A stretch of DNA of 44,822 nt from an uncultured Bacteroidales bacterium (GCA_900539915.1 UQDU01000018.1:1-44822); one strand, 5' to 3'. Positions 16,486 to 25,067 are shown, numbered from the stretch's first letter. The notes: generated from the letters alone by a model not told the origin. Numbers and translations: made by a program.

Positions 16486-17267
16486 AGCCAGGCAAATGGT
16501 TTCAGATGCAGAATCTTGTGGATAAGCTGTATGATGTCTGCCAGGATACATGTGGGCATACGGTGGCGCATATATGTGATTTGATGTTCCCACAGGCCAT
16601 GCAGATGTGACAATATGGAGCGGTCCGAAGTGCCGCCGGTGCGCATTGTGACCATTGTGCGGTCCAGGCGTTTGGTGGATATGCGCCCTTTGTAGAGACA
16701 GCGCACGAAAAATTCAAAATCACCTGCTATGCGGTACCTGATGTCATATTTGCCGAACCTGAGATATACGTTTTTACGGCAGTAGAATGATGGATGAGGG
16801 GGCTGCATCCCGAGAAGCATTTTCCAAGGGCGGAATCCTTTGGAGGGATAATAGCGGACGATGCGATTTTCAGCACCGGGGCGCACATAGTTGACATCGG
16901 CATATACGGCATCTGTTTCAGGGGATTCTTCAAATGCTGCTGCGATTACCGACAGTTCATCGGGGGAGGCGAAATAGTCATCGCTGTTGAGTATGCCTAT
17001 AATGTCGCCTGTTGTGGCGTCAATTCCCTTGCTCATGGCATCATATATGCCGCGATCTGTGCCTGTAATCACTTTAAGGCAGTACCCTCTTGCTTCATAC
17101 TTATGGCGGTATGACTCTACGATACTGACTGTGCCGTCAGCAGAATTGCCGTCAATGATGATATGTTCCACCGAGCCGTAAGTCTGGTCTAAAACGCTTT
17201 GCAGCGCCGACGTTATTACGGCGGCGCTGTCAAGCGTTGCTGTTATGACCGAGATTTTGACCGGCAT
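16482..17267 (-). CDS. GT2 family glycosyltransferase
   Basis: The 261-residue cytosolic/membrane-associated enzyme opens with MPVKISVITATLDSAAVITS, the GT-A nucleotide-sugar fold start. VEHIIIDGNSADGTVSIV is typical of the GT2 subgroup near WcaA/PGL-type transferases. IIGILNSDDYF contains the metal-binding DxD-like SDD near residue 97. ADFNVN-type residues are absent, but YADVNYVRPG and RYRIAGDFEFFVR are as expected for this subgroup. The C-terminus has a short hydrophobic/amphipathic end. It probably adds one sugar to a lipid-linked exopolysaccharide precursor; donor and acceptor are unknown. It lies 51 bases after the wzc-like kinase, and its stop overlaps the start of the TonB-dependent receptor by 4 bases. 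Confidence 0.9.
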   Translation of the reverse strand: MPVKISVITATLDSAAVITSALQSVLDQTYGSVEHIIIDGNSADGTVSIVESYRHKYEARGYCLKVITGTDRGIYDAMSKGIDATTGDIIGILNSDDYFASPDELSVIAAAFEESPETDAVYADVNYVRPGAENRIVRYYPSKGFRPWKMLLGMQPPHPSFYCRKNVYLRFGKYDIRYRIAGDFEFFVRCLYKGRISTKRLDRTMVTMRTGGTSDRSILSHLHGLWEHQITYMRHRMPTCILADIIQLIHKILHLKPFAWL

Positions 17268-17318
17268 GACTGTCAGATGTTATATGCTCTCACTGACTTA
17301 TGCACATGAGGACATGTG

Positions 17319-19733
17319 TCACTCCTCCTTGATGTAGCTCGCGTATTTATGTCCGTAATAGCGGTGGCTGTAATATGAGTTTTTAACATCTACAGCGTTG
17401 AGGATTATTGCCATGTTGGGGTAACGGTTGTCATTATAGAGCTCCTGTATCTGGTGGAGGTCCGATTTCTCGAGCAGACCGGCTCTGATGACAATGATGG
17501 TCATATCGGTGAGTCGTCCGATAATCTGTGTGTCGGCGACTATATCGATAGGCGGACAGTCGATGATGATATAATCATAGTGTGCCTTAAGCTCGGTTAT
17601 AAGCTGCTCGAATTTTGATGAATATAGCATCTCCGAGGGGTTAGGCGGAATGGCTCCGACAGGAATCATGTCAAGACCGTCAATACCGTCGACATTGTGT
17701 ACGATGATGTCGTCGATTGATGCCTGGCCTATGATATAGTTTGATATTCCTTTGTGACCCGGACCCACGATCTTACTCATGATGCCTTTACGCATGTCAA
17801 GGTCTATCAGTATAGTCCGATGATTCTGTACGGAGAGTGATGTAGCGAGGTTGAGTGTTATGAAGGTCTTACCGGAACCCGGATAAAGCGAAGTGACCAT
17901 CATCACTCTTATGTCGTCTTTGTGGGTGGTGACGCCTTGGGTGTTGCTTATGAAGTGGAAATTGGAGCGTACCACTCGGAAAGCTTCATTGATGGCATTA
18001 CTGTTCTTCGGCCTGACAACGATGGAGCGGATGTCGGATTCAGGGTTGCGAGTCTGCAACAACCTGTTTTTGAGAGATGGTTTCTTGCCGTAGAACGGTA
18101 TCTCACCGAGGTAGGGGATGGACATCTGTCCCAAGTCACGTCGTGTGCGCACCTTCGAGTCAAGATTCTTGATGATAAAGATGACTATAAGTGGGATGGC
18201 CAGACCAATAGCTAAAGCCATCAGGAGGCTTGACTTCTTCTTTGGTGCCACCGGAGCATCGGGGCCATAAGGACGGTTGATTATGCGGGTGTTGTAGGCC
18301 GTGTAGGCTTGAGAAAGTTCGTTCTCTTCACGCTTCTGGAGCAGGAAGAGATAAAGCTGCTCCTTGACTTTTTGCTGACGTTCTACCGACAGGAGGTATT
18401 TGGCTTGGCTCGGGCTGCGTATCAGGTCAGAAGTGCTTTTCGCTTCCTGCTGCTCCAGAGTACGCAAGGTGGTGTTGAGAGTCAACAGATAGTTGTCGAT
18501 TGACTGCACCATGAGTTTCCGCATGGAATTGAGGGTATTTGTGCGGTCCTGTACCAGGGGGTTGTTGTCCGAAGAGGTCGCGAGCATGCGGTTACGCTCA
18601 CGTACGATAGTGTTAAATTCGCCTATCTGTGATTCTACCGTTGTACCTTCTATGCCGGCAGGGTTGGGGAGCGGCTGGTCTAATGATGCGTTCTGAACCT
18701 CTCTGCGCAGGTATTTTACCAGAGATATACGGTTGTTGAGTTCAAGTATGGCATTCTGTGACTGCTGACGCATAGCCATGGCTCCACTTGCAAGCGATGA
18801 ACCGTCGCCCATGAGATTCGAACTGCGGTAGTTGGATATATTGTTTTCAACATCACCCAGTTCCCCTTCAATCACACCGAGACGGTCAGTTATAAACTGA
18901 GAGGTAGCCTGTGCGGCCTGGTTGCGTTCGATGACAAAGCGCTGGTTGTAGACCTCAAGGAGAGTGTTGAGCACGTCTTCGGCACGTTGAGGAGACTCGT
19001 CAATCATCTTCAGGTCGATGATGGAGGTGGAAAATTCAGTCATGCTGAATGTAATCGCACCTGAAAAAGACCGTGCCAACGCTTCGGGTGTGGTATGGAT
19101 GAAAGTTACAGGTTTGTCGATGTAGTCTTTTGTGAAATACTCAGTGGTGTTGATTCTAAAAGGACCTACCGGAGTCTTATATGTGCGTCCTACTTCACCG
19201 CTTAACTTAAGGTCTTCGGTATTTCCCGTGCCCCCTACGAAATCCGACATGATGAACTTCGTGGCCGAAACCATCGTGATGTTAAACGAGTAGTAGCCTT
19301 GCAGCTTCTTGTCTTCCGGTGCCATATTGACAGCCACTACCGGAGAATTATGGTAGAGGAGTTTGTTGTGGAGACCGTTTTTGACATAATACATGTTGTT
19401 GAGGTCCAGCGCTTCGACTACGTCTGTAAGCAGGCCGACGGACCGTATCGTGATCATCTCGTTGGCAAGGTCGCCGCTGTTGTTGTCGATACCGAGCGAC
19501 GACAGGTCAGGCATGGATAGGGATCCCTTGCCGCTTTCCTCGGTCTTGAACATTACGGTGATGGCACGTTGGTACACCGGTTGCGTCTGTAGCAGCTTGT
19601 AAGAAGTATAAGCCACACATACGGCCACCGATATAACGAACCAATACCATTTTGACAGGAAATAGTGTAGTAGCTCTTTTATATTTATGTTGTCAGCCTG
19701 GCGTTTAGGGGCTGCTTGCACTTTTATTGCCAT
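17319..19733 (-). CDS. Wzc-like polysaccharide co-polymerase / tyrosine autokinase
   Basis: The 804-residue inner-membrane protein controls polymerisation and export of exopolysaccharide. Helix 1 lies at about residues 28-48 (WYWFVISVAVCVAYTSYKLL). A large Wzz-type periplasmic domain with coiled-coil stretches follows (about 50-500), including the GNVV-domain-like PAGIEGTTVESQIGEFNT. Helix 2 (LLMALAIGLAIPLIVIFII) comes near residue 515. The cytoplasmic BY-kinase has Walker A SLYPGSGKTF, Walker A' TILIDLDMRKG and Walker B YDYIIIDCPP. Its C-terminal tyrosine cluster has seven Tyr in the last 20 residues (YYSHRYYGHKYASYIKEE), the autophosphorylation region. It sits between the wza-like and GT2 genes. 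Confidence 0.95.
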   Translation of the reverse strand: MAIKVQAAPKRQADNINIKELLHYFLSKWYWFVISVAVCVAYTSYKLLQTQPVYQRAITVMFKTEESGKGSLSMPDLSSLGIDNNSGDLANEMITIRSVGLLTDVVEALDLNNMYYVKNGLHNKLLYHNSPVVAVNMAPEDKKLQGYYSFNITMVSATKFIMSDFVGGTGNTEDLKLSGEVGRTYKTPVGPFRINTTEYFTKDYIDKPVTFIHTTPEALARSFSGAITFSMTEFSTSIIDLKMIDESPQRAEDVLNTLLEVYNQRFVIERNQAAQATSQFITDRLGVIEGELGDVENNISNYRSSNLMGDGSSLASGAMAMRQQSQNAILELNNRISLVKYLRREVQNASLDQPLPNPAGIEGTTVESQIGEFNTIVRERNRMLATSSDNNPLVQDRTNTLNSMRKLMVQSIDNYLLTLNTTLRTLEQQEAKSTSDLIRSPSQAKYLLSVERQQKVKEQLYLFLLQKREENELSQAYTAYNTRIINRPYGPDAPVAPKKKSSLLMALAIGLAIPLIVIFIIKNLDSKVRTRRDLGQMSIPYLGEIPFYGKKPSLKNRLLQTRNPESDIRSIVVRPKNSNAINEAFRVVRSNFHFISNTQGVTTHKDDIRVMMVTSLYPGSGKTFITLNLATSLSVQNHRTILIDLDMRKGIMSKIVGPGHKGISNYIIGQASIDDIIVHNVDGIDGLDMIPVGAIPPNPSEMLYSSKFEQLITELKAHYDYIIIDCPPIDIVADTQIIGRLTDMTIIVIRAGLLEKSDLHQIQELYNDNRYPNMAIILNAVDVKNSYYSHRYYGHKYASYIKEE

Positions 19734-19771
19734 GACGGATTCCGTTAGGGTGTATTAGGAATGGAGATTGC

Positions 19772-20617
19772 TTATTTGGTCAGAGAGACGATAAGGGTGG
19801 CTATGCCTACTATAGTTGTGAAGGCCGATGCGTATATGAAAGGGTTTTTCCACTGGTTTTCGTTGATGGAGTATTCGCCGGTCTTCTTGCCGTTGGGCAC
19901 TACGTATATAATGTCATTTTGCTTAAGGTAGTACACAGGGGAGTTGAAAATGTCTTTTGTGCGCATATCCACTCGTGTTGTGGTGCGGAGGCCGTTTTCG
20001 GTGCGGATTACATATATCTGGTCACGTTCGGCCGTTATGTTAAGGTCTCCGGCCATGGCAAGAGCTTCGATGATGTTGATTTGGTCGTCTAATATCGAGT
20101 ACATGGAGCTGCCCGTATCGCCTATGATAGAGAAGTGGAGGTTGGCGAACTCTACTGTCACCACAGGGTCGGTCACATATTTGCCGTCGACAAGTTTTTT
20201 CTTGATGAACTCCGACGCTTCCTGGCGGGTCAGTCCTGCCACGTGAAGCTCGCCCAGTATCGGGAAGTCTATATTGCCCCGGTCATTAACGGTATATAGT
20301 CCAAGTCCGTTGTTTTGGTTGTTAGATGCCACGTTGCGACCCGACCGGGAGCCACCGCTCCGAGTGGTAAGGCCGGTACCGCGATCCATTGAAATCAGGT
20401 TGAACACTGACGCTACCTGTGGGTCGCTGCTTGACACTATTATGGAAATCTTGTCGCCTGGTTCAATGCGGATGTATTGCGGAGCTTGTGCGACTTCGGG
20501 GGTGTCAACGACCATGTCCTGGAAATACAGTACTTTCTCACGTGAATTGCATGCGGTCAATGCTATGGCGGCGGCGCCTATGAAAAGTGACTTGGTCAGT
20601 ATCTTTTTTAGTGACAT
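19772..20617 (-). CDS. Wza-like polysaccharide export lipoprotein
   Basis: The 281-residue protein has a lipobox ending in ALTAC (Cys23 of MSLKKILTKSLFIGAAAIAL...), so it is anchored in the outer membrane. The Poly_export domain IRIEPGDKISIIVSSSDPQ (about residue 47) is followed by SLBB-type segments: NFPILGE-like DFPILGELHVAGLTRQEASE, then DPVVTVEFANLHFSIIGDTG and IIEALAMAGDLNITA. A C-terminal helix (PFIYASAFTTIVGIATLIVSL) is the expected outer-membrane helix of Wza octamers. It lies 38 bases upstream of the kinase gene; the two together form the export channel. Confidence 0.94.
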   Translation of the reverse strand: MSLKKILTKSLFIGAAAIALTACNSREKVLYFQDMVVDTPEVAQAPQYIRIEPGDKISIIVSSSDPQVASVFNLISMDRGTGLTTRSGGSRSGRNVASNNQNNGLGLYTVNDRGNIDFPILGELHVAGLTRQEASEFIKKKLVDGKYVTDPVVTVEFANLHFSIIGDTGSSMYSILDDQINIIEALAMAGDLNITAERDQIYVIRTENGLRTTTRVDMRTKDIFNSPVYYLKQNDIIYVVPNGKKTGEYSINENQWKNPFIYASAFTTIVGIATLIVSLTK

Positions 20618-20700
20618 AACAAGAAGGAGTGTGTATGTGTGTGATGTTTCTGTGAATATACGGGTTTTATCTTATTTAATAACCTCACTGCTTGATTCCA

Positions 20701-21891
20701 TCATGCTTGATATTGGGGATTATGGGTGTCTTTGATACGGGCTCCTCCTACAGATGACGGATGGGACGCAAGACGACTGCGTCTTTGGGCTAAGCTGTGA
20801 CGATTGATTATTATGTTGAGTATGTAATTTCCTGTAAACACGGCGACGAGGTCTATTATGACAAGCCATGTGATGTTAAGATAGGCAGCCAGCAGGACAT
20901 TGACCACAGTAAACACCAGGGATGCGAGCAGGATGATTATCATGGCATAACGCTGTCTCAGTCCACAGGCGAGAAGTTTGTGATGGATGTGGGTCATGTC
21001 GGGCGTAAACGGATTGTGGTGGTGGAGGATACGGTTGCCGAACACTCTCAGCACATCAAAACAAGGGATAATCAAGGGCGAGAATGCCACTACAAACATG
21101 TCATAGTGCCATAATACCTGAGGTATGCGCATGTTGCAGATGTGAAAGGCCATGAAACTCAACAGCAGACCGGTGGTTAGCGACCCGGTGTCGCCCATGA
21201 ATATCTTCTTGTTGATTTTTGCGTCACCGAATACGTTATAATAGAAGAACGGTATCAGTGTGCCGAGTATGGCGCAGCATGCTATGGCATATATGATCTG
21301 GTCGGCGGCATAGAACACGACAGTATAAAGAATGAAGGCTATGGCACTTAATCCCGATGCCAGACCGTCTATACCGTCAATGAGATTGATGGCATTCATT
21401 ATAAACACTATCACCAGGATACTCAGTGGCACTCCTACCCATGACGGGAGCTGGTAGATGCCGAGAAAGCCGTCAAGGTCGTGAATCCACATGCCTGTCG
21501 AAACAATGAACAGGGCCGCGATTACTTGTGCCGCGAATTTTGCCCGGTATTTGACTCCTATGAGGTCATCTGCTATGCCGACGAGGTATATTATCATTAC
21601 GGCGCACATCCCGAAGCAGAGTGTCACAGGGTTAAATACCAAATAAGGCACATGCAGATTGGTCAGCATGAACCTGTTGAGCCCGACTAAAACGGCAATA
21701 GCGAAGAATATGGATGGCATGAAGGCAAGACCGCCTAGACGTGGTACGGTACTTGTATGTATCTTACGACTGTTGGGGACGTCAAAGAGATTCTTGCGGA
21801 ATGAAATCAGCAAGATTTTAGGTATCAGCACACCGGTCAGGACGATGCTGATGACAAGGGCGGCAAGCAGATTTAAAATAGTGGCATTCAT
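20701..21891 (-). CDS. WecA/TagO-type undecaprenyl-phosphate sugar-1-phosphate transferase
   Basis: This multi-spanning inner-membrane enzyme (396 residues, about 10-11 helices) transfers a GlcNAc-1-phosphate or similar unit to undecaprenyl phosphate and so starts polysaccharide assembly. Visible family motifs are DVPNSRKIHTSTVPRLGGLA (residue 38), the catalytic DD in YLVGIADDLIGVKYRAK (about 107) and NAINLIDGIDGLASG (about 168). IFMGDTGSL (about 233) and the HIHHKL histidine motif near residue 306 are also present. The polar C-terminal tail (RRSRLASHPSSVGG) is extra. It is the first gene of the exopolysaccharide operon. Confidence 0.93.
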   Translation of the reverse strand: MNATILNLLAALVISIVLTGVLIPKILLISFRKNLFDVPNSRKIHTSTVPRLGGLAFMPSIFFAIAVLVGLNRFMLTNLHVPYLVFNPVTLCFGMCAVMIIYLVGIADDLIGVKYRAKFAAQVIAALFIVSTGMWIHDLDGFLGIYQLPSWVGVPLSILVIVFIMNAINLIDGIDGLASGLSAIAFILYTVVFYAADQIIYAIACCAILGTLIPFFYYNVFGDAKINKKIFMGDTGSLTTGLLLSFMAFHICNMRIPQVLWHYDMFVVAFSPLIIPCFDVLRVFGNRILHHHNPFTPDMTHIHHKLLACGLRQRYAMIIILLASLVFTVVNVLLAAYLNITWLVIIDLVAVFTGNYILNIIINRHSLAQRRSRLASHPSSVGGARIKDTHNPQYQA

Positions 21892-22045
21892 TTAGCCTTT
21901 AACGCATATATTATGGAGAGACGGTGTGATAGAGTGTTATAGGTCTGCCGATAATATTTTAATCAGTTAGGTTTTATTATTTGTAACAATACAATATCGG
22001 GATACATGAGGGCAATCCAAAGAGGTATTACCCTTGAAATGTGTG

Positions 22046-22077
22046 CAAATTTAAGCAAATATTGACGATAAAACAAA
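22046..22077 (-). promoter_or_regulatory. Promoter of exopolysaccharide operon
   Basis: The minus strand reads TTTG, 20 bases, TAAATTTG. It gives a leader of about 150 bases before the WecA-type gene. The divergent gap 21892-22244 otherwise shows no recognisable element; I found no consensus promoter for the plus-strand LRR gene, and no invertible-promoter inverted repeats of the Bacteroides capsule type. Confidence 0.7.
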
Positions 22078-22244
22078 TTTTAATATCTCTGTAGCAATCT
22101 TTGTGGCACTCTGCAATTGCCGTTAACACTTATTGCTCGTTTTGTGTGTTATGGCTGGTTGGAACAATAAGGGGCCGTCGGTTGTTTCTTTTATCAGATA
22201 AAGATATTTAATCACATATAAATCTCCTTAAAACACAATTGATT

Positions 22245-23309
22245 ATGAAACGCAGGTTATATCTACTGTTGACAGCTATGACGGTGTTGGCAGCAGGCTT
22301 CAGCGCGTCGGCTGCTGACAAATCCGAAATGAAAGCTATGAAGGCATTTTTGCAGTCTCCCGGTGTGGACGATGCCACCAATGCTGCTGCCCTTAAGATT
22401 ACAAATTTCAATGACCCGGCTTCATGGGAAGGTGTACAGGTGGAAAATGGACGCATAGTGTCAATCGACTGGAAAGGGAAGCGTCTGGCCGGAAACCTTG
22501 ACCTCAGCGGATTCAAGGCTCTCGTCAAAGTCGATGTCAGCGGCAACCGCCTGTCGGGTCTCACGCTCGCTTCGTGTCCTGTGCTGGCCGATGTGAACGC
22601 GAGCCGCAACAGACTTACAGAGTTCTCGGTGAGCGCATGCCCTGCGCTGGCTTCGCTCAACCTGTATCGTAACAGACTTATGGATATCAGCCTTTCTGAC
22701 ACTCCTGCTCTGAAATACCTCAATGTCGCTGCCAACTATTGCGTGTCATTGGACGTGTCCGGGTCTCCCACGCTTGTCACACTGAATTGTCAGAGCTGCC
22801 ATCTGGAGCAGTTGAATGTGACAGGATGCTCGGCATTGAAGAATCTGTACTGCGGATACAACAAGCTGACCGAATTGGTGCTTGCCGGGGTAGATAATCT
22901 ACAGAATATCAACATCGACAGTAACCGCATATCTCAGATGGCGGTCAGAAACTTGCCGGCTCTCAGCGCTTTCATGTGCAGTGACAATAATATGACGAGC
23001 CTCTCGGTGGACAACTGTCCGGCTCTGATAGACCTGGTATGTGCCTTCAATAATCTGACGTCGCTAACCGTAGAAAATTGTCAGAATCTGCAATATGTCG
23101 ATTGCCAGTATAATGACCTTGTCACCCTTGACCTGAGCAACCAGACATTCCTGCAGCGTCTGATTTGCAACAATAATCAGCTCCAGACGCTTGATGTGTC
23201 GTTTGACTCATCACTTACATACATCAACTGCCGTTTCAACATGCTGACCGATGTGCGTACCATAGGGTGTGACAACCTCCAGATGATTGCCGGCGAATGG
23301 AATTATTGA
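22245..23309 (+). CDS. Secreted leucine-rich-repeat protein (21-residue repeats)
   Basis: The 354-residue protein has a signal peptide (MKRRLYLLLTAMTVLAAGFSASA, start at the ATG 22245). A short N-terminal domain follows, with DKSEMKAMKAFLQSPGVDDA and WEGVQVENGRIVSIDW, as in many bacterial LRR proteins. About 12-13 tandem repeats of 21 residues come next, in register, each of the form xCPxLxxLxxxxNxLxxLxV: ASCPVLADVNASRNRLTEFS, SACPALASLNLYRNRLMDIS, ENCQNLQYVDCQYNDLVTLD. It ends GEWNY without a recognisable sorting domain, so it may be periplasmic or T9SS-independent. No enzymatic residues are seen; such solenoids usually bind proteins or glycans. Next is a Crp/Fnr-type gene with its own promoter. 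Confidence 0.88.
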   Translation: MKRRLYLLLTAMTVLAAGFSASAADKSEMKAMKAFLQSPGVDDATNAAALKITNFNDPASWEGVQVENGRIVSIDWKGKRLAGNLDLSGFKALVKVDVSGNRLSGLTLASCPVLADVNASRNRLTEFSVSACPALASLNLYRNRLMDISLSDTPALKYLNVAANYCVSLDVSGSPTLVTLNCQSCHLEQLNVTGCSALKNLYCGYNKLTELVLAGVDNLQNINIDSNRISQMAVRNLPALSAFMCSDNNMTSLSVDNCPALIDLVCAFNNLTSLTVENCQNLQYVDCQYNDLVTLDLSNQTFLQRLICNNNQLQTLDVSFDSSLTYINCRFNMLTDVRTIGCDNLQMIAGEWNY

Positions 23310-23342
23310 TTCAGATTCTATTGGTCTGACAGATAAACGCAA

Positions 23343-23385
23343 TTAGGGCGGATTTGATTGAATATTTCAATTAAATTCGCCCTAA
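23343..23385 (+). terminator. Long palindrome: LRR-gene terminator and/or operator
   Basis: A stem of about 19 bp (TTAGGGCGGATTTGATTGA with its G-U-tolerant complement) spans this stretch, 34 bases past the LRR stop and only 3 bases upstream of the -33 of the Crp/Fnr-type gene. There is no good T run. Its centre, ATTGAATATTTCAAT, is a dyad of the size bound by Crp/Fnr dimers, so an autoregulatory operator is an alternative. Confidence 0.6.
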
Positions 23386-23388
23386 CTA

Positions 23389-23419
23389 TTGTCAAGATGA
23401 TAAAAAACAGCTAATTTTG
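23389..23419 (+). promoter_or_regulatory. Promoter of Crp/Fnr-family gene
   Basis: TTGT, 19 bases, TAATTTTG matches the Bacteroidales promoter pattern. Transcription would start about 40 bases before the ATG at 23467. Confidence 0.65.
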
Positions 23420-23466
23420 CAAAAGTTGTATTCAAGATTCCAAGGTTTCGTCTTCTAAGGTACACA

Positions 23467-24165
23467 ATGATAAAGTTCGCACTTGAAAAAGTAATAAGCG
23501 AAGACATGTCAGACATGTGGTCAATCCTCACGCCTGAAGAAAAACGTCTCGTAACAGATAATTTCACCATCCACTCATTTAAGAAAAACCAGTTTGTCTA
23601 CCGTGAGGGAGATGAACCGGAATATCTGTGGACTCTTCTGAAAGGGAAAATCAAAAAATTCAAGGACGGAGTAGGCGGACGCCAGCAGATTATAAGGCTG
23701 CTGCGCCCGGTGCAATATTTCGGTTATCGTGCGCATTTTGCCGGTACTCCTTATGTGTCAAGTGCGTGTGCTTTTGAGCCGTCGGTAGCCGGGTCCATAC
23801 CGTTGTCGGTAGTGGAGGCGCTTCTTGAAAAGAATATTCAGGTTGACCGTTTCTTCATACATGAACTCGCATGCAATCTCGGCAATAGTGATACACGTAT
23901 AGTCAATCTCACCCAGAAGCACATCCGCGGCCGTCTCGCAGAAGCTCTCATATTGCTCAGGGAACATTACGGATATGAGCCGGACAACATGACTCTCCAC
24001 ATCTATATGGCGCGTGAGGACCTGGCCAATCTCTCGAACATGACTACTTCAAATGCCATCCGCACGCTCTCTGCTTTCGTCAACGAGAAAATAATAGTGG
24101 TTGACGGACGCAAAATCAAGATACTTGACGAGGTTACATTGAAGAAAATCTCCCGTTTCGGATAA
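23467..24165 (+). CDS. Crp/Fnr family transcriptional regulator
   Basis: The 232-residue DNA-binding protein has an N-terminal cyclic-nucleotide-binding-type beta roll (about 25-135), including KKNQFVYREGDEPEYLWTLLKGKIK and RPVQYFGYRAHFAG. A dimer helix is followed by a C-terminal winged helix (about 150-228) with IYMAREDLANLSNMTTSNAI as recognition unit, then VNEKIIVVDGRKIKI. There is no N-terminal Cys cluster as in FNR, and the canonical cAMP-contact RxS is not evident in the roll, so the ligand is unknown; Bacteroidales have many such orphan members. Targets are not visible apart from the adjacent palindrome. It is monocistronic. Confidence 0.9.
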   Translation: MIKFALEKVISEDMSDMWSILTPEEKRLVTDNFTIHSFKKNQFVYREGDEPEYLWTLLKGKIKKFKDGVGGRQQIIRLLRPVQYFGYRAHFAGTPYVSSACAFEPSVAGSIPLSVVEALLEKNIQVDRFFIHELACNLGNSDTRIVNLTQKHIRGRLAEALILLREHYGYEPDNMTLHIYMAREDLANLSNMTTSNAIRTLSAFVNEKIIVVDGRKIKILDEVTLKKISRFG

Positions 24166-24236
24166 TCCTCTCTCTGATTTGGAAGTATGCCGTGGCAGTC
24201 TGATGCTTCGGCATTTATGCAGCATTGTGGTTACAT

Positions 24237-24273
24237 AAAAAAACTTCCCCGGAATCTTGGCGACCCGGGGAAG
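24237..24273 (-). terminator. Terminator of Pro/Tyr-rich secreted protein gene
   Basis: A perfect 9-bp stem (CTTCCCCGG, 12-base loop) is followed on the minus strand by T7. It lies about 150 bases past the stop of the minus-strand gene. Confidence 0.75.
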
Positions 24274-24424
24274 GAGAAGAGAGGAGAAAAAGATAGGAGC
24301 AAAGATAATTCAACGTCCCCTCTTTTTTTCTTTCTGATTCTTTGGTTGAGAGCTGTATGCTTGTATGTCAGACATGCTGCTCTCGGGATATATGTAGATT
24401 GACAAACATGTTGTCCGGTGCGTG

Positions 24425-24850
24425 TTACATGCGTCCGGGGCTTGGCAGGCCTCTCGGGAGTCGTCCGGGAGTGAGTGACCATCCGTTGCCGTTAGGGAAA
24501 TTATAAGTCGGGCGAGGTGGCGGTGTGACCGGGGGTGCGACCACCGGGGGTGCCGGCGCCGGATAGTAGGCGGGAGGTGGATTATAGTATATGGGATCCA
24601 CGTATCCCGGAGCGGGATTGTAGTATCCGGGGTTATATCCGCTGCTGACGTTGAGGTTGAATGATACGCCCCTTGACCCTATGCTGATTCCGGGGCTCCA
24701 ATATCCGTAGGGTCCGCATGGGAACGAGGGGGAGTAAGATGCACCCCACCATATCTGAGCACTGGTTCCAGCTGAGGACGCGACTAATGCCATTGCAAAT
24801 ATCGCTGCGACTGCAGTTTTGCCTGCTATTTTTTTGAGTAGCGTAATCAT
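24425..24850 (-). CDS. Secreted Pro/Tyr/Gly-rich small protein, unknown function
   Basis: The 141-residue protein has a clear signal peptide (TAVAAIFAMALVASSAGTSA, cleavage near residue 31). The mature region opens QIWWGASYSPSFPCGPYGYW and then becomes low-complexity with repeated PGYY/NPPP/APAP motifs (YYNPAPGYVDPIYYNPPPAY, VVAPPVTPPPRP), ending GRLPRGLPSPGRM. Such compositions are seen in envelope-associated or surface matrix proteins. No domain is recognised. It is flanked by its own terminator and is divergent from the DUF4836-type gene. Signal peptide plus codon pattern make it a credible gene. Confidence 0.7.
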   Translation of the reverse strand: MITLLKKIAGKTAVAAIFAMALVASSAGTSAQIWWGASYSPSFPCGPYGYWSPGISIGSRGVSFNLNVSSGYNPGYYNPAPGYVDPIYYNPPPAYYPAPAPPVVAPPVTPPPRPTYNFPNGNGWSLTPGRLPRGLPSPGRM

Positions 24851-25002
24851 GCCGTTTTTGCAGGTGGCTTCTTATGCCCCTACAGTTATATGACAAATTG
24901 CGGGATGCTAAAGTTCTGATATGGCACTGCTTTATAGTGCTTTTTTCTGTTAAAAAGGCGGTATAAGCATTCATTTTGTGTATATTCGCTTGTTATTCGT
25001 AA

Positions 25003-25041
25003 AATAGGCATGATAGATATGCTTACTCAGCCATGCCTATT
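25003..25041 (+). other. Inverted repeat upstream of DUF4836-type gene
   Basis: A perfect 10-bp inverted repeat (AATAGGCATG/CATGCCTATT, 19-base spacer) lies 27 bases before the ATG at 25068 in a divergent gap. It is not followed by a T run. It could be a 5'-leader hairpin or a protein-binding dyad. Confidence 0.4.
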
Positions 25042-25067
25042 GCCGCTTTTCGCCTAATCATAGTTAA

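Noticed and set aside
21892..22244. Invertible capsule promoter as in Bacteroides PS loci
   Set aside because: No flanking inverted repeats and no UpxY/UpxZ-type gene at the head of the operon; a fixed promoter is present.
22208..22735. 175-codon minus-strand frame across the LRR gene start
   Set aside because: Overlaps the signal peptide and repeats of the LRR gene, which has strict 21-residue periodicity in the other frame.
23467..24165. FNR-type oxygen sensor
   Set aside because: The N-terminal region lacks the cluster of cysteines that bind the 4Fe-4S cluster in FNR.
24924..24946. Short GCACT/AGTGC hairpin followed by T6 on the plus strand
   Set aside because: Looks like a small terminator, but the stem is only 5 bp and no plus-strand gene or RNA ends there; probably chance in an AT-rich divergent gap.
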